Of a stretch of DNA of 64,000 bases, positions 31,701-41,199 are shown in pieces; within the stretch, counting starts at the first letter, position 1, and every line of letters begins with the position of its first letter. The notes beneath the pieces were generated by a model that saw only the letters and a program-made list of their open reading frames with translations, made no database searches and was not told where the DNA came from. Origin of the DNA: an uncultured Actinomycetes bacterium (GTDB lineage: Bacteria; Actinomycetota; Actinomycetes; Nanopelagicales; Nanopelagicaceae); assembly GCA_903836945.1 (NCBI GenBank), contig CAILSO010000019.1, forward strand, positions 62,001 to 126,000, written 5' to 3'. Both the position numbers and the translations under genes were made by a program.

Positions 31701-33262
31701 TCTCACCACCACCACATCACGACATCTATTCAATCGAAGATTTGGCACAACTAATTCACGACCTCAAGAATGCGAATAAGAATGCGCGCGTTCACGTGAA
31801 ATTGGTTGCCGAAGTTGGAGTCGGAACAGTTGCTGCTGGCGTAAGTAAGGCGCATGCCGATGTTGTGTTAATTTCCGGACACGATGGCGGTACAGGTGCT
31901 TCACCACTTACATCTCTAAAACATGCCGGCGCCCCTTGGGAATTAGGTTTGGCAGAGACACAACAGACCTTGATGCTCAACGGTCTTCGCGATCGAATTG
32001 TTGTTCAAGTAGATGGTCAGATGAAGACCGGTCGCGACATCGTTATTGCAGCGCTCCTAGGTGGCGAAGAGTTCGGTTTTGCTACCGCACCACTTGTTGT
32101 TTCGGGTTGCGTAATGATGCGCGTCTGCCACCTAGATACCTGTCCAGTTGGTGTTGCTACTCAAAATCCAGAATTGCGTAAGCGCTTCTCTGGAAAGCCG
32201 GAGTTCGTCGAAACCTTCTTTGAATACATTGCAGATGAAGTTCGCGAACACTTAGCTGCTCTGGGCTTTAGATCTCTCGATGAAGCAATCGGTCAGGTTG
32301 AATTTCTAGATACCAAGAAGGCAATCGACCATTGGAAGGCAAGTGGCCTTGATCTAGCACCATTACTTGCAGCGCCGGTATTCCAATCTGATGCACCACG
32401 CAAGAATTCAACAGTTCAAGATCACGGCCTAACTGCAGCACTTGATAATCAATTAATTGAATTAGCAAAGGCGGCGCTTGAGACCAAAGCGGAAGTTAAT
32501 ATCCAAGTTCCAGTAAAGAATGTGAACCGCACAGTTGGAACGATGCTTGGCGCAGAGATCACCAGAAAGTTTGGGGGTGCTGGGCTTGCGGATAACACCG
32601 TGAATGTGACCTTGCACGGTACCGCTGGAAACTCATTTGGCGCCTTCATTCCAAAGGGACTTACTCTGCGTCTTTATGGAGATGCAAATGACTATGTTGG
32701 TAAGGGCTTATCTGGCGGTCGGGTAATCGTTCGTCCAGATGAGAAAGCAAGCTTTAACTCTGAAACAAATGTCATCGCTGGAAATGTGATCGGTTATGGA
32801 TCGACTTCCGGTCAGATCATGATTCGCGGATTAGTTGGCGAAAGATTCTGCGTCCGTAACTCCGGAGCAACTGCAATTGTTGAAGGCGTTGGTGATCATG
32901 GTTGTGAATATATGACTGGTGGCACCGCGGTAATCCTTGGCCCAACAGGTCGAAACTTCGCAGCCGGCATGTCTGGCGGGCGAGCCTTCGTCTTGGATCT
33001 TGAATCACGACTAGTCAATCCGGAAATGGTTGATGTTCTAGCACTACCGACTGATCAAGAAGAGAATTTGAAATCTTTGATCTCACTCTTCCATGCCGAA
33101 ACTGGATCAACAGTCGCAAAAGAACTTCTAGATGATTGGCAGAGTGCAAAGAGTCGAATCTCCTTGGTGATGCCAAGAGATTACGCGCGGGTACTTGCCG
33201 CAATGGAACGTGCTGAACGCGAAGGCTTACCAGTAGACCAAGCAGTGATGGAGGCGATTTAA
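28748..33262 (+). CDS. gltB: Glutamate synthase large subunit
   Basis: CGVAMVA N-terminal amidotransferase, FMN/Fe-S domains, 1504 aa; GTG start with AGGAG. Confidence 0.98.
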   Translation: MTLFSTVPSAQGLYDPNQERDACGVAMVATLNKKPTHEIVSKALTALRNMEHRGATGAEPDSGDGAGILIRIPDAFYREVVEFKLPEAGRYATGIFFIDPSFSERSEVEKIANEEGLVILGWRKLPTNPSKLGKTAISVMPNFEQIFIAGKSNESDLDLDRLAFCFRKRIEHAYALYVPSLSSRTIVYKGMLTTLQLEEFFPDLSDERLASPLALVHSRFSTNTFPSWPLAHPYRYIAHNGEINTVRGNRNWMRARETLLASDLIPGDLSRVFPIVDNESSDSASFDQVLELLYLGGRSLPHAVLMMIPEAWENHATMPQNRRDFYKFHSSLMEPWDGPACITFTDGNQIGAVLDRNGLRPSRYWITKDGLVVLASEFGVLDVEPENIASKGRLQPGRMFLVDIEEGRIIEDGEIKDQLADAAPYGEYLHAGLVTLEELPSREHIVYPHSSVIRRQRAFGYTEEDLRVIITPMAKNGAEPLGSMGTDSPIAALSAKSRLLFDYFSQLFAQVTNPPLDAIREELVTSLGGTIGPEHNLLDPGPASCRQITLDFPVIDNDELAKLIHVNADGNHPGFQAHVVRGLFPVGGGGEALRNRLEEIRAEVSQAIKDGAHIIVLSDRDGDSEEAPIPSLLLTAAVHHHLIREKTRTKVGLVVETGEVREVHHVALLIGFGAAAVNPYLAMESAEDLVRQGVITGITPEKAVANLIKSLGKGVLKVMSKMGISTIASYTGAQVFEAIGLSREVIDEYFVGVTSKLGGISLDAIAEETIKRHHIAYPPGGEVPGTKRLPIGGEYQWRRDGEPHLFDPETVFALQHATRSKRYDIFKRYTERVDNQSKRLMTLRGLFEFKTGVRPAISIDEVEPRSEIIKRFATGAMSYGSISAEAHETLAIAMNRIGGKSNTGEGGEDPDRYTLEANGDSKRSAIKQVASGRFGVTSEYLVNADDIQIKMAQGAKPGEGGQLPGNKVYPWIAKVRYSTPGVGLISPPPHHDIYSIEDLAQLIHDLKNANKNARVHVKLVAEVGVGTVAAGVSKAHADVVLISGHDGGTGASPLTSLKHAGAPWELGLAETQQTLMLNGLRDRIVVQVDGQMKTGRDIVIAALLGGEEFGFATAPLVVSGCVMMRVCHLDTCPVGVATQNPELRKRFSGKPEFVETFFEYIADEVREHLAALGFRSLDEAIGQVEFLDTKKAIDHWKASGLDLAPLLAAPVFQSDAPRKNSTVQDHGLTAALDNQLIELAKAALETKAEVNIQVPVKNVNRTVGTMLGAEITRKFGGAGLADNTVNVTLHGTAGNSFGAFIPKGLTLRLYGDANDYVGKGLSGGRVIVRPDEKASFNSETNVIAGNVIGYGSTSGQIMIRGLVGERFCVRNSGATAIVEGVGDHGCEYMTGGTAVILGPTGRNFAAGMSGGRAFVLDLESRLVNPEMVDVLALPTDQEENLKSLISLFHAETGSTVAKELLDDWQSAKSRISLVMPRDYARVLAAMERAEREGLPVDQAVMEAI

Positions 33263-34720
33263 ATGGCAGATCCAAAGGGATTTCTAACAACGCCACGAGA
33301 ACTTCCAAAGCGTAGGCCAGTTGATGTTCGCATTAAAGATTGGCGCGAGGTCTATGAAGAGCAAGATTTTGGCGCACTTCAAAAGCAGGCTGGTCGATGC
33401 ATGGACTGCGGCATACCTTTCTGTCATCAAGGTTGCCCGCTTGGAAATTTAATTCCAGAATGGAATGACCTAATCTGGCGCGGGGAGAAGAGCGAAGCTA
33501 TTGATCGCCTTCACGCGACAAATAACTTTCCAGAGTTCACCGGTCGGCTATGTCCAGCACCATGTGAAACTGCCTGCGTTGTTGGTATCAATGCAGATGC
33601 AGTGACTATTAAACAAGTTGAATTGCGCACCATTGAAGAAGCATTCGCAAATGGCAGCGTAAAACCACTTCCATCCGAGCGATTGACTGGAAAGACTGTC
33701 GCGGTTATTGGTTCTGGTCCCGCAGGTTTAGCTGCCGCACAACAATTAACTCGCGCCGGTCATACTGTTGCAGTATACGAACGAGGTGAGAAGCCAGGCG
33801 GACTACTTCGTTATGGAATTCCAGAATTTAAAATGGAGAAGGCAATCCTTGATCGTCGAATCGCGCAAATGGAAGCCGAAGGAACTCGCTTTAGAAGTGG
33901 TGTAAATGTTGGCGTCGATGTAACCGGACAAGAACTTCGCTCGAAATATGATGCCGTTGTTCTCTCAGTAGGTGCGACAAATTGGCGCGATCTAAATGTT
34001 CCAGGTCGTGAGTTAAAGGGAATTTATCAGGCGATGGAATTTTTGCCTTGGGGCAATAAGCAAGGTCTTGGCGAATTGGATTCCGAACCACCAATCAATA
34101 CCAAGGGCAAGCACGTTGTGATCCTCGGCGGCGGCGATACCGGTGCGGATTGTCTTGGCACATCTATTCGCCAAGGCGCAGCCTCAGTTACCCAACTCGA
34201 GATTATGCCTAGACCAACCGATGAGCGACCAGCTTCCCAGCCATGGCCAACCTACCCAATGATTTATCGGGTCAGCAGCGCACATGAAGAAGCAGGCGAG
34301 CGTCTTTATTCAGTTTCAACCGAAGAATTTATCGGGGATGGAAATGGAAATCTAAAGGCGATCAAACTTGTTGAATCAAAATTTGTGGATGGCAAGTTTG
34401 AAAAGGTGGCTGGCTCTGAAAAGGAAATCCCAGCCGATTTCGTCTTCCTTGCAATGGGTTTTGTCGGCCCGGAGAAATCTCCACTACTTCAACAACTTGA
34501 AGTCGAATTCGATGAGCGCGGAAACATAAAGCGCAATGGTGAATTCGCTACAAATGTAGAGGGCGTTTTTGTTGCGGGCGACGCCGGCCGAGGCCAGTCA
34601 CTAATTGTTTGGGCAATTGCTGAAGGACGAAGTGCGGCAGCGGCAGTAGATGAATTCTTGGTGGGAGAGTCGCAACTTCCGGCACCAATTGAACCCACAA
34701 CTCGATCATTAATGGTTTAA
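33263..34720 (+). CDS. gltD: Glutamate synthase small subunit
   Basis: CMDCGIPFCHQGCPLGN, GSGPAGLAAAQQL, GGGDTGADC motifs. Confidence 0.97.
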   Translation: MADPKGFLTTPRELPKRRPVDVRIKDWREVYEEQDFGALQKQAGRCMDCGIPFCHQGCPLGNLIPEWNDLIWRGEKSEAIDRLHATNNFPEFTGRLCPAPCETACVVGINADAVTIKQVELRTIEEAFANGSVKPLPSERLTGKTVAVIGSGPAGLAAAQQLTRAGHTVAVYERGEKPGGLLRYGIPEFKMEKAILDRRIAQMEAEGTRFRSGVNVGVDVTGQELRSKYDAVVLSVGATNWRDLNVPGRELKGIYQAMEFLPWGNKQGLGELDSEPPINTKGKHVVILGGGDTGADCLGTSIRQGAASVTQLEIMPRPTDERPASQPWPTYPMIYRVSSAHEEAGERLYSVSTEEFIGDGNGNLKAIKLVESKFVDGKFEKVAGSEKEIPADFVFLAMGFVGPEKSPLLQQLEVEFDERGNIKRNGEFATNVEGVFVAGDAGRGQSLIVWAIAEGRSAAAAVDEFLVGESQLPAPIEPTTRSLMV

Positions 34721-34777
34721 CGTTAATTTTTGGTGTTTATTGAAATTTGAATCAACTAATTAGATTAAGGTAGAGGT

Positions 34778-36220
34778 ATGCGTAGAGCGAAGATAGTTTG
34801 CACAATGGGTCCAGCGGTTGAAGCACCGGAGAAGGTGGATCAATTGATTGCCGCCGGAATGAATATGGCGCGCTTAAATCTCTCTCACGGCGGTTATCCC
34901 GAACATCAGGCGCGACTTGATGCGGTGCGAAGTGCTGCCGCCAAGGCGGGTAAAGCTGTTGCGGTATTGGTTGACTTACAAGGACCAAAGATTCGCCTTG
35001 CTCGCTTTGAAAATGGGCCGCATGATTTAGCTCGTGGTGACATATTTACTATTACCACCGATGAAGTACCCGGAACCAAAGAACGAGTTGGCACCACTTA
35101 CAAAGGGTTGCCAGGGGATTGCAGGCCAGGAGATCGAATTTTGATCGATGATGGCAAGGTCACTGTCGAAGTTATTGAAGTTAAAGGAAATGATGTTGTA
35201 ACAAAGTGCATCGAACCTGGCGCGGTCAGCAACAATAAAGGCATCAACCTTCCAGGTGTTGCGGTCTCAGTTCCGGCGCTTTCGGAAAAGGATCGCGAAG
35301 ATTTACGTTGGGGACTTCGCGCAGGTGCCGATTTCATCGCGCTCTCATTTGTTCGAAATGCAAAAGATATTGAAGATGTGCATCGCATCATGGATGAAGA
35401 AGGCATTCGTCGTCCAGTGATTGCAAAGATCGAGAAGCCACAAGCGGTCGATAACTTAGAAGAGATCGTCGCCGCATTCGATGGAATTATGGTTGCTCGC
35501 GGAGATCTCGGAGTTGAGATGCCAATTGAGGAAGTGCCGCTAGTTCAAAAGCGCTGCATTACTTTGGCCCGCGATGCCGCTAAGCCGGTAATTGTTGCAA
35601 CTCAAATGTTGGATTCGATGATCACAAACTCTCGTCCAACTCGTGCGGAATCAACCGACTGCGCAAATGCGGTTCTAGATGGCGCCGATGCTTTGATGTT
35701 ATCTGGTGAGACCAGCGTCGGTGACTTTGCGATTGAAGCTGTAGTAACAATGGCTCGCATCATCGAACGCACCGAAGAAGTAATGCTTGATCGAATTCCA
35801 GCCCTCTCGCATGCACCAAAGACAAAGGGCGGCGCTATTACAAAGGCAGCCGTAGATGTTGGTGCAATTGTCGATGCCAAATACTTAGTTGCATTTACTC
35901 AAAGTGGAGATTCAGCTCGTCGAATGTCGCGCTTGCGTTCGCCAATTAAAATTCTTGCACTAACCCCAGAAACCTCGGTTTATAACCAATTAGCGCTTTC
36001 TTGGGGTGTTGAACCAATGATTACCCCAATGGTTTCTCATACCGATGAGATGGTTAAGCAGGTTGATGCAATTTTGATCGATTCACATCGAGTTCAAAAA
36101 GGTGAAAATGTGGTGATAGTGGCCGGTTCGCCTCCTGGAATTCCTGGAAGTACAAATGCCATGCGCGTGCACCGCGTAGGTGATGCCGTTGAAGGCATCG
36201 CAGCTGCCTACCGTAAATAA
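34778..36220 (+). CDS. pyk: Pyruvate kinase
   Basis: AKIVCTMGPA, MNMARLNLSHG, MVARGDLGVEMP, ATQMLDSM motifs. Confidence 0.98.
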   Translation: MRRAKIVCTMGPAVEAPEKVDQLIAAGMNMARLNLSHGGYPEHQARLDAVRSAAAKAGKAVAVLVDLQGPKIRLARFENGPHDLARGDIFTITTDEVPGTKERVGTTYKGLPGDCRPGDRILIDDGKVTVEVIEVKGNDVVTKCIEPGAVSNNKGINLPGVAVSVPALSEKDREDLRWGLRAGADFIALSFVRNAKDIEDVHRIMDEEGIRRPVIAKIEKPQAVDNLEEIVAAFDGIMVARGDLGVEMPIEEVPLVQKRCITLARDAAKPVIVATQMLDSMITNSRPTRAESTDCANAVLDGADALMLSGETSVGDFAIEAVVTMARIIERTEEVMLDRIPALSHAPKTKGGAITKAAVDVGAIVDAKYLVAFTQSGDSARRMSRLRSPIKILALTPETSVYNQLALSWGVEPMITPMVSHTDEMVKQVDAILIDSHRVQKGENVVIVAGSPPGIPGSTNAMRVHRVGDAVEGIAAAYRK

Positions 36221-36264
36221 TCTACGTAGTTAGAGTCGATTTCGATCAGTTAGAATTGTCGGAC

Positions 36265-36337
36265 GCCTCGGTACTCCAACGGTAGAGAGGGCGGACTCAA
36301 AATCCGCACAGTGTCGGTTCAAATCCGACTCGAGGCA
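36265..36337 (+). tRNA. tRNA with CAA anticodon (Leu, UUG codon), short 5-nt variable region (class I fold)
   Basis: Acceptor GCCTCGG/TCGAGGC; anticodon arm GCGGA-CTCAAAA-TCCGC; variable ACAGT; T arm GTCGG-TTCAAAT-CCGAC; discriminator A; CCA not encoded. Confidence 0.88.
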
Positions 36338-36359
36338 CATGAGCAAACAAGAGCCAACT

Positions 36360-36935
36360 ATGCCGGCACACATACTTGTTGCCGAAGATGAGGCTTTGAT
36401 TCGATTAGACCTAGTTGAAATGCTCACCGAAGCCGGTTACGAAGTTATTGCCCAAGCAACAAATGGGGTAGAGGCAATTGCTCTCGCTAAAGAATTTAAG
36501 CCAGATTTGGCAATTCTTGATGTAAAGATGCCAGAGTTAGATGGAATATCTGCGGCAGAACAAATTATTGAAATAGCACCAGTATTAATGTTGACTGCAT
36601 TTAGCCAGAAGGAATTAGTTGAACGCGCACGTGATGCGGGCGTGATGGCATATGTGGTAAAACCTTTTAGCATTAATGATTTGACCCCAGCCATTGAGAT
36701 TGCGATGAGTCGCCACCTTCAGATGCGATCGCTTCGAGATGAGGTGGCCGATCTCCACGAAAGACTTGAGACCCGCAAGGTCATTGATCGAGCCAAGGGA
36801 ATTTTAATGCAGGCGCTAAACCTCACTGAACCAGCGGCCTTTAGTTGGATCCAGCGGGCGGCAATGGATCGGCGGATCAGCATGAAGGCCGTTGCCCAGG
36901 CGGTTATCTCGCCGGATTCGGTTCCAGAGCGCTAA
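36360..36935 (+). CDS. pdtaR: Response regulator with ANTAR RNA-binding domain (PdtaR-like)
   Basis: Receiver: VAEDEALIRLDL, LAILDVKMPELDG; C-terminal ANTAR: VIDRAKGILMQALNLTEPAAFSWIQRAAMDRR; start 36360 preferred to 36339. Confidence 0.92.
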   Translation: MPAHILVAEDEALIRLDLVEMLTEAGYEVIAQATNGVEAIALAKEFKPDLAILDVKMPELDGISAAEQIIEIAPVLMLTAFSQKELVERARDAGVMAYVVKPFSINDLTPAIEIAMSRHLQMRSLRDEVADLHERLETRKVIDRAKGILMQALNLTEPAAFSWIQRAAMDRRISMKAVAQAVISPDSVPER

Positions 36936-37011
36936 TTTCGCCGGGAGCCTGCGACTGGTATTTCAGACAGGTAACAATCCGATTAAGAGTGGCCTTTTAC
37001 GCTAATTTAGA

Positions 37012-37039
37012 TTGAATTCACCTGCTATTCACCTATAAC
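37012..37039 (+). promoter_or_regulatory. Candidate sigma70-like promoter for livK: TTGAAT-N16-TATAAC, spacer occupied by two ATTCACCT repeats
   Basis: Hexamers and direct repeats (37016-37023, 37027-37034) read directly. Confidence 0.5.
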
Positions 37040-37110
37040 CTTGCCACCTCCCTGTCCCGGGATGGAAATAAAAAGCCCTGTAGTAATACAGGACAAACAG
37101 GAAGGTCTAC

Positions 37111-38280
37111 ATGAACAAGAATACAAAGCGCATTCTTGCCGTTGTAGGTGCATCAGCTCTAACAATCGGAGCTCTTGTTTCTACATCAGCGCAAGCTGCA
37201 GTAACTTCAGTATCACTAGTATTTCAAGGACCACTTTCAGGTTCTGATGCACTAGCAGGCCAAGATGAACTTCTTGGAACACTGACAGCACTTCAGATGT
37301 ACAACGATTCAAAGCCTGCCGTAAAGGTAACTTTGGTCAAGGCTGACGATCAAGGAGATCCATCAGTTGCTGGTCCAGTTTCTCAAGGTATCGCAACAAA
37401 TAAGAGCGTTGTAGGTATCATCGGATCTGCTTACTCAGGTGCAACAATTGCATCATTCCCTGCATACAAGGCAGCCGGAATCCCAATGGTTTCACAATCA
37501 GCAACACGTGCAACCCTTACAGATCCAAAGGCATCTGACAACGGCTTCCCAATCTTCCACCGTGTTGTTCCACCAGATTCAGTTCAAGGTCCTGCGCTAG
37601 TTCGCTGGGCAACTGAAGGTGTTTCATCACCAAAGGTCTACGTACTTGATGACCTACAAACCTACTCAACAGGTCTTGTTGGATTCATGGCGCCACAACT
37701 TGCTAAGCAAGGTATCACTGGCGTTGTCTATAGCCACCAACCAAAGGGAACAACTGATTACACATCAGAAGTTTCAAAGATCAAGGCTTCAGGAGCTAAC
37801 GTAGTTATCTACGCTGGTTACTATGCAGAAGCAGGTCCTTTAGCTAAGGCACTTAAGGATGGCGGTTATAAGGGCGTATTTGCATCAGGCGACGGAACAG
37901 TTAACGCTGGTTTCGTAACTGGCGCTGGCGCTGCTGCTGCAGAAGGCGCACGCCTAACAGCTCCAGACTTCCCATTCTCAGGTGTTGCAAATGCTGCTCA
38001 AAAAGCTGCATATACAAAGGCAACCGGGGAACCAATTTCTAAGGCTGACTCACACACATATGTTGTTTCATCATTCGATGCAACAAATGTATTCCTAACC
38101 TGTATCAAGGCTGGAAAGTTGACTCGTCCTGCAATTCAAAACTGCATTAACTCAGGAACCTTTGACAGCATGTCAGGCGTAAAGTTGAAGTTTGGACGTT
38201 ACGGCGATGTTGTTGGTGGCGCACCAATCGGTGGCTTCAAGGTAGTTGGCGGAGTAATCACATACGTAGCAGCTAAGTAA
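37111..38280 (+). CDS. livK: Branched-chain amino-acid-type ABC transporter substrate-binding protein
   Basis: Signal peptide, Peripla_BP_6-type fold (LVFQGPLSGSDA, VGIIGSAYSG), followed by livHMGF. Confidence 0.93.
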   Translation: MNKNTKRILAVVGASALTIGALVSTSAQAAVTSVSLVFQGPLSGSDALAGQDELLGTLTALQMYNDSKPAVKVTLVKADDQGDPSVAGPVSQGIATNKSVVGIIGSAYSGATIASFPAYKAAGIPMVSQSATRATLTDPKASDNGFPIFHRVVPPDSVQGPALVRWATEGVSSPKVYVLDDLQTYSTGLVGFMAPQLAKQGITGVVYSHQPKGTTDYTSEVSKIKASGANVVIYAGYYAEAGPLAKALKDGGYKGVFASGDGTVNAGFVTGAGAAAAEGARLTAPDFPFSGVANAAQKAAYTKATGEPISKADSHTYVVSSFDATNVFLTCIKAGKLTRPAIQNCINSGTFDSMSGVKLKFGRYGDVVGGAPIGGFKVVGGVITYVAAK

Positions 38281-38328
38281 TCCTTAGTTTGAAACGAATG
38301 CGTTAATTCGCTTAGTCAGTTAGTCGAT

Positions 38329-38368
38329 TTCTGGGGCTATTTCACTGTAATGTGAGGTAGTCCCAGAA
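38329..38368 (+). promoter_or_regulatory. Long intergenic hairpin (17-bp stem with G-U pairs, 6-nt loop TGTAAT) between livK and livH
   Basis: TTCTGGGGCTATTTCAC / GTGAGGTAGTCCCAGAA; not followed by a T run. Confidence 0.8.
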
Positions 38369-38416
38369 TCACTATGTATAAGGTCCCTCGATTGTTTAAA
38401 GTAAGAAAAGAGTCTG

Positions 38417-39370
38417 ATGAATTTCTCAGTTGTCACTAGCCAATTTTGGCCGCTACTTATTAACGGTTTAGCGGTAGGCCTTATTTACGTTTTGATCTCC
38501 CTTGGCTACACCATGGTTTATGGAGTGCTTCGCTTGATTAACTTCGCGAACTCCGAAATCTTTATGGTTGGCACCTTCGCAACAGTTATCGTAACGCGTG
38601 ATGTTTTTCATTACACAAGCGCCCACGACGCTCTCCACGGATGGAAACTGATTGCATCCCTACTTTTACTTTTGATCGCTTCAATGCTCTTTTCGGGAGT
38701 CACCGCGGTGCTTGTGGAATTAGTTGCTTACCGCCGACTTCGCTCAAAGGGTACTAACCGATTGGCGAGCCTTATTTCAGCAATCGGAACTTCGATCATG
38801 ATTTCAGAGGGCGTGCGTATACTCACTAAGTCAGCTCCGGTTCCGACCCCACGTTTACTCTCAAAATTCAATTTATTCACGATCGGCTCTGTCGCGATTC
38901 GCATCGATACCTTCATGGTGATCATCGCTGCCGCGCTAATTTTCTTCCTAGTTGATCGTTTTGTAACCAAGACTCTTCTTGGAAAAGCTATCCGCGCAGT
39001 ATCGATGAGTGAAGAGACTTCCAAGTTGATGGGAATCAACCTCAACCGCGTAATCTCAGCAACCTTCCTGATCGGTGGACTTGTTACTGGCGCGGCAGCA
39101 TTTCTTTACATGCAGGTTTATGAAAATACTGTTTTTAACATAGGGTTCAACCTTGGGCTTGCCGCTTTCACAGCGGCAGTTTTAGGTGGAATTGGAAATA
39201 TCCGTGGCGCTTTTTACGGCGGATTAACCCTGGGCCTCTTTGAGCAATTCGCCTCAGCAGTAATTGGAGGTCAATGGAAGGCCGTAACCGTTTTCACAGT
39301 TTTAGTTTTGGTACTTCTCTTCCGTCCAAATGGATTATTTGGCGAAGCTATCCAGCAGAGTAGGGTCTAA
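38417..39370 (+). CDS. livH: Branched-chain amino-acid ABC transporter permease
   Basis: LINGLAVGLIYVLISLGYTMVYGVLRLINFA motif. Confidence 0.95.
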   Translation: MNFSVVTSQFWPLLINGLAVGLIYVLISLGYTMVYGVLRLINFANSEIFMVGTFATVIVTRDVFHYTSAHDALHGWKLIASLLLLLIASMLFSGVTAVLVELVAYRRLRSKGTNRLASLISAIGTSIMISEGVRILTKSAPVPTPRLLSKFNLFTIGSVAIRIDTFMVIIAAALIFFLVDRFVTKTLLGKAIRAVSMSEETSKLMGINLNRVISATFLIGGLVTGAAAFLYMQVYENTVFNIGFNLGLAAFTAAVLGGIGNIRGAFYGGLTLGLFEQFASAVIGGQWKAVTVFTVLVLVLLFRPNGLFGEAIQQSRV

Positions 39371-39374
39371 TTCC

Positions 39375-40430
39375 ATGGCTAATTTAAAGAACATTAACCT
39401 GCGTGATAAGGGTGCAAACCTTTGGGAAGGCTGGGATCGCCCAAAGCGCACCGCCTTCGTAGTAATTCTTATTGCTTTGGTGGGCTTGCTGCCTTACGGT
39501 GGGAATTTCTCATTCACAAGTATCTTAAATACGCCTAGTAGTTCTTACCAAGCAGTTCTTGTTTATCCAGTAGGTATGTTCGTTTTGATGGCTCTTGGAT
39601 TAAACGTCGTTGTTGGCAAGAGTGGACTTCTAGATTTAGGTTATGTGGCCTTCTTTGCAATCGGTGGCTACACAGCTGGTTTACTCTCAGAACATACCCA
39701 CCTAAATACCTGGGAAATCCTGCCAATCGGAATGGCAGCCGCCATGTTTGCTGGCGTTCTACTCGGTCTACCGACACTTCGTCTGCGCGGTGATTACCTA
39801 GCGATTGTGACTCTCGGCTTTGGAGAAATCGTTCGTATCGTTGCGCTAAATACCCAATCAATCGGTGCATCAACCGGTATTGCAAGTATTCGTACACCTC
39901 CTAAAACATTTGGTTTGCAATTCGACATCATGCACTCAAACTCATATTTCTGGGTTGTTCTTGCAATGATCTTGCTAGTTATCTGGATGATTCGCCGTTT
40001 TACAGTTCGTCGCCCAGGTCGTGCTTGGGAAGCGATCCGTCAAGATGAAGATGTCGCGATTCTTATGGGCGTTCCAATCTTGCGTTACAAGGTTTGGTCA
40101 TTCTGTATTGGCGCAGCAATTGGTGGGGCAGCAGGAGTCATCTTCGCCTCAAAGACCCAATATGTTGCACCAAATATGTTTACCTTTAACGTCTCGGTTC
40201 TTATTCTCTCTTGCGTAGTTTTCGGCGGAATGGGAAATATGTGGGGTGTAATTCTTGGCGGCGTAATTTTGGCTTACTTGCCAGAACGTATCCGTTTCAT
40301 TTCAAATGCCCGTCAATTGGTATTTGGAATCACCTTGGTTGTAATTATGAATTTGCGTCCAGATGGTCTCTTGCCGCGAAAGAAGCGCGAGAAACTTGGC
40401 GCCGCAAAGAAAGCAGGGGAAAATGTCTGA
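39375..40430 (+). CDS. livM: Branched-chain amino-acid ABC transporter permease
   Basis: ALGLNVVVGKSGLLDLGYVAFFAIGGY, LPTLRLRGDYLAIVTLGFGEIVRI motifs; ATG at 39375. Confidence 0.95.
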   Translation: MANLKNINLRDKGANLWEGWDRPKRTAFVVILIALVGLLPYGGNFSFTSILNTPSSSYQAVLVYPVGMFVLMALGLNVVVGKSGLLDLGYVAFFAIGGYTAGLLSEHTHLNTWEILPIGMAAAMFAGVLLGLPTLRLRGDYLAIVTLGFGEIVRIVALNTQSIGASTGIASIRTPPKTFGLQFDIMHSNSYFWVVLAMILLVIWMIRRFTVRRPGRAWEAIRQDEDVAILMGVPILRYKVWSFCIGAAIGGAAGVIFASKTQYVAPNMFTFNVSVLILSCVVFGGMGNMWGVILGGVILAYLPERIRFISNARQLVFGITLVVIMNLRPDGLLPRKKREKLGAAKKAGENV

Positions 40431-41199
40431 GCGCATTCTTGAACTCAAAGATGTCACTATGCAATTTGGCGGCGTTAAGGCCCTAGATGGCGTTAACTTT
40501 CATGTAAACAAGGGTGAAATTTGCGCGCTTATCGGCCCTAACGGCGCTGGAAAGACAACTGTCTTTAACGTTGTAACCGGCGTTTATAAGCCAACCTCTG
40601 GTGATATCACCTTTAAAGGCGAGAGCTTGCTAGGTCTAAAGCGGAACAAAATTACTTCAAAGGGCGTAGCTCGTACCTTCCAAAATGTTCGCCTCTTTGG
40701 TGATATGACCGCGCTTGAAAATGTAATGACTGCAACCGATGTTCATAAGAAGTCTGGTTTAATCGGCTCACTTTTCGGCACCCCTCGCGCTCGTCGCGAA
40801 GAGAAGGCTGGAAAGGCTCGCGCCCACGAACTTCTTGAATTCATGGGAATCGATCATCGCGCTGACCAACTTGGAAAGAATCTTCCATATGGTGATCAAC
40901 GTCGTTTGGAGATAGCGCGCGCGCTCGGAACCGAGCCACAGATCGTTCTACTAGATGAGCCAGCAGCTGGTTTCAACCCAGCAGAGAAGGTGGCACTTGC
41001 AGCGACAATCAAGAAGATTCGCGATGCGGGTTACACCGTTTTGCTTATCGAACACGACATGTCACTGATCATGGGAATCTCAGATCGAGTAGCCGTTCTT
41101 GACTTCGGCAAGAAGATTGCTGACGGAACTACAACTGAAGTACAGAATGATCCAAAGGTTATCGAAGCATATTTAGGAGCACCTGCTGATGCGTCTTGA
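40423..41199 (+). CDS. livG: Branched-chain amino-acid ABC transporter ATP-binding protein
   Basis: Walker A GPNGAGKTT, LPYGDQRRLEIARAL, Walker B; ATG 40423 overlaps livM end. Confidence 0.95.
   Translation: MSERILELKDVTMQFGGVKALDGVNFHVNKGEICALIGPNGAGKTTVFNVVTGVYKPTSGDITFKGESLLGLKRNKITSKGVARTFQNVRLFGDMTALENVMTATDVHKKSGLIGSLFGTPRARREEKAGKARAHELLEFMGIDHRADQLGKNLPYGDQRRLEIARALGTEPQIVLLDEPAAGFNPAEKVALAATIKKIRDAGYTVLLIEHDMSLIMGISDRVAVLDFGKKIADGTTTEVQNDPKVIEAYLGAPADAS

Noticed and set aside
36339-36359. Upstream ATG start of the ANTAR regulator (MSKQEPT)
   Set aside because: Starts 2 nt after the tRNA 3' end; ATG at 36360 (MPAHILVAEDE) fits the receiver domain better, though both remain possible
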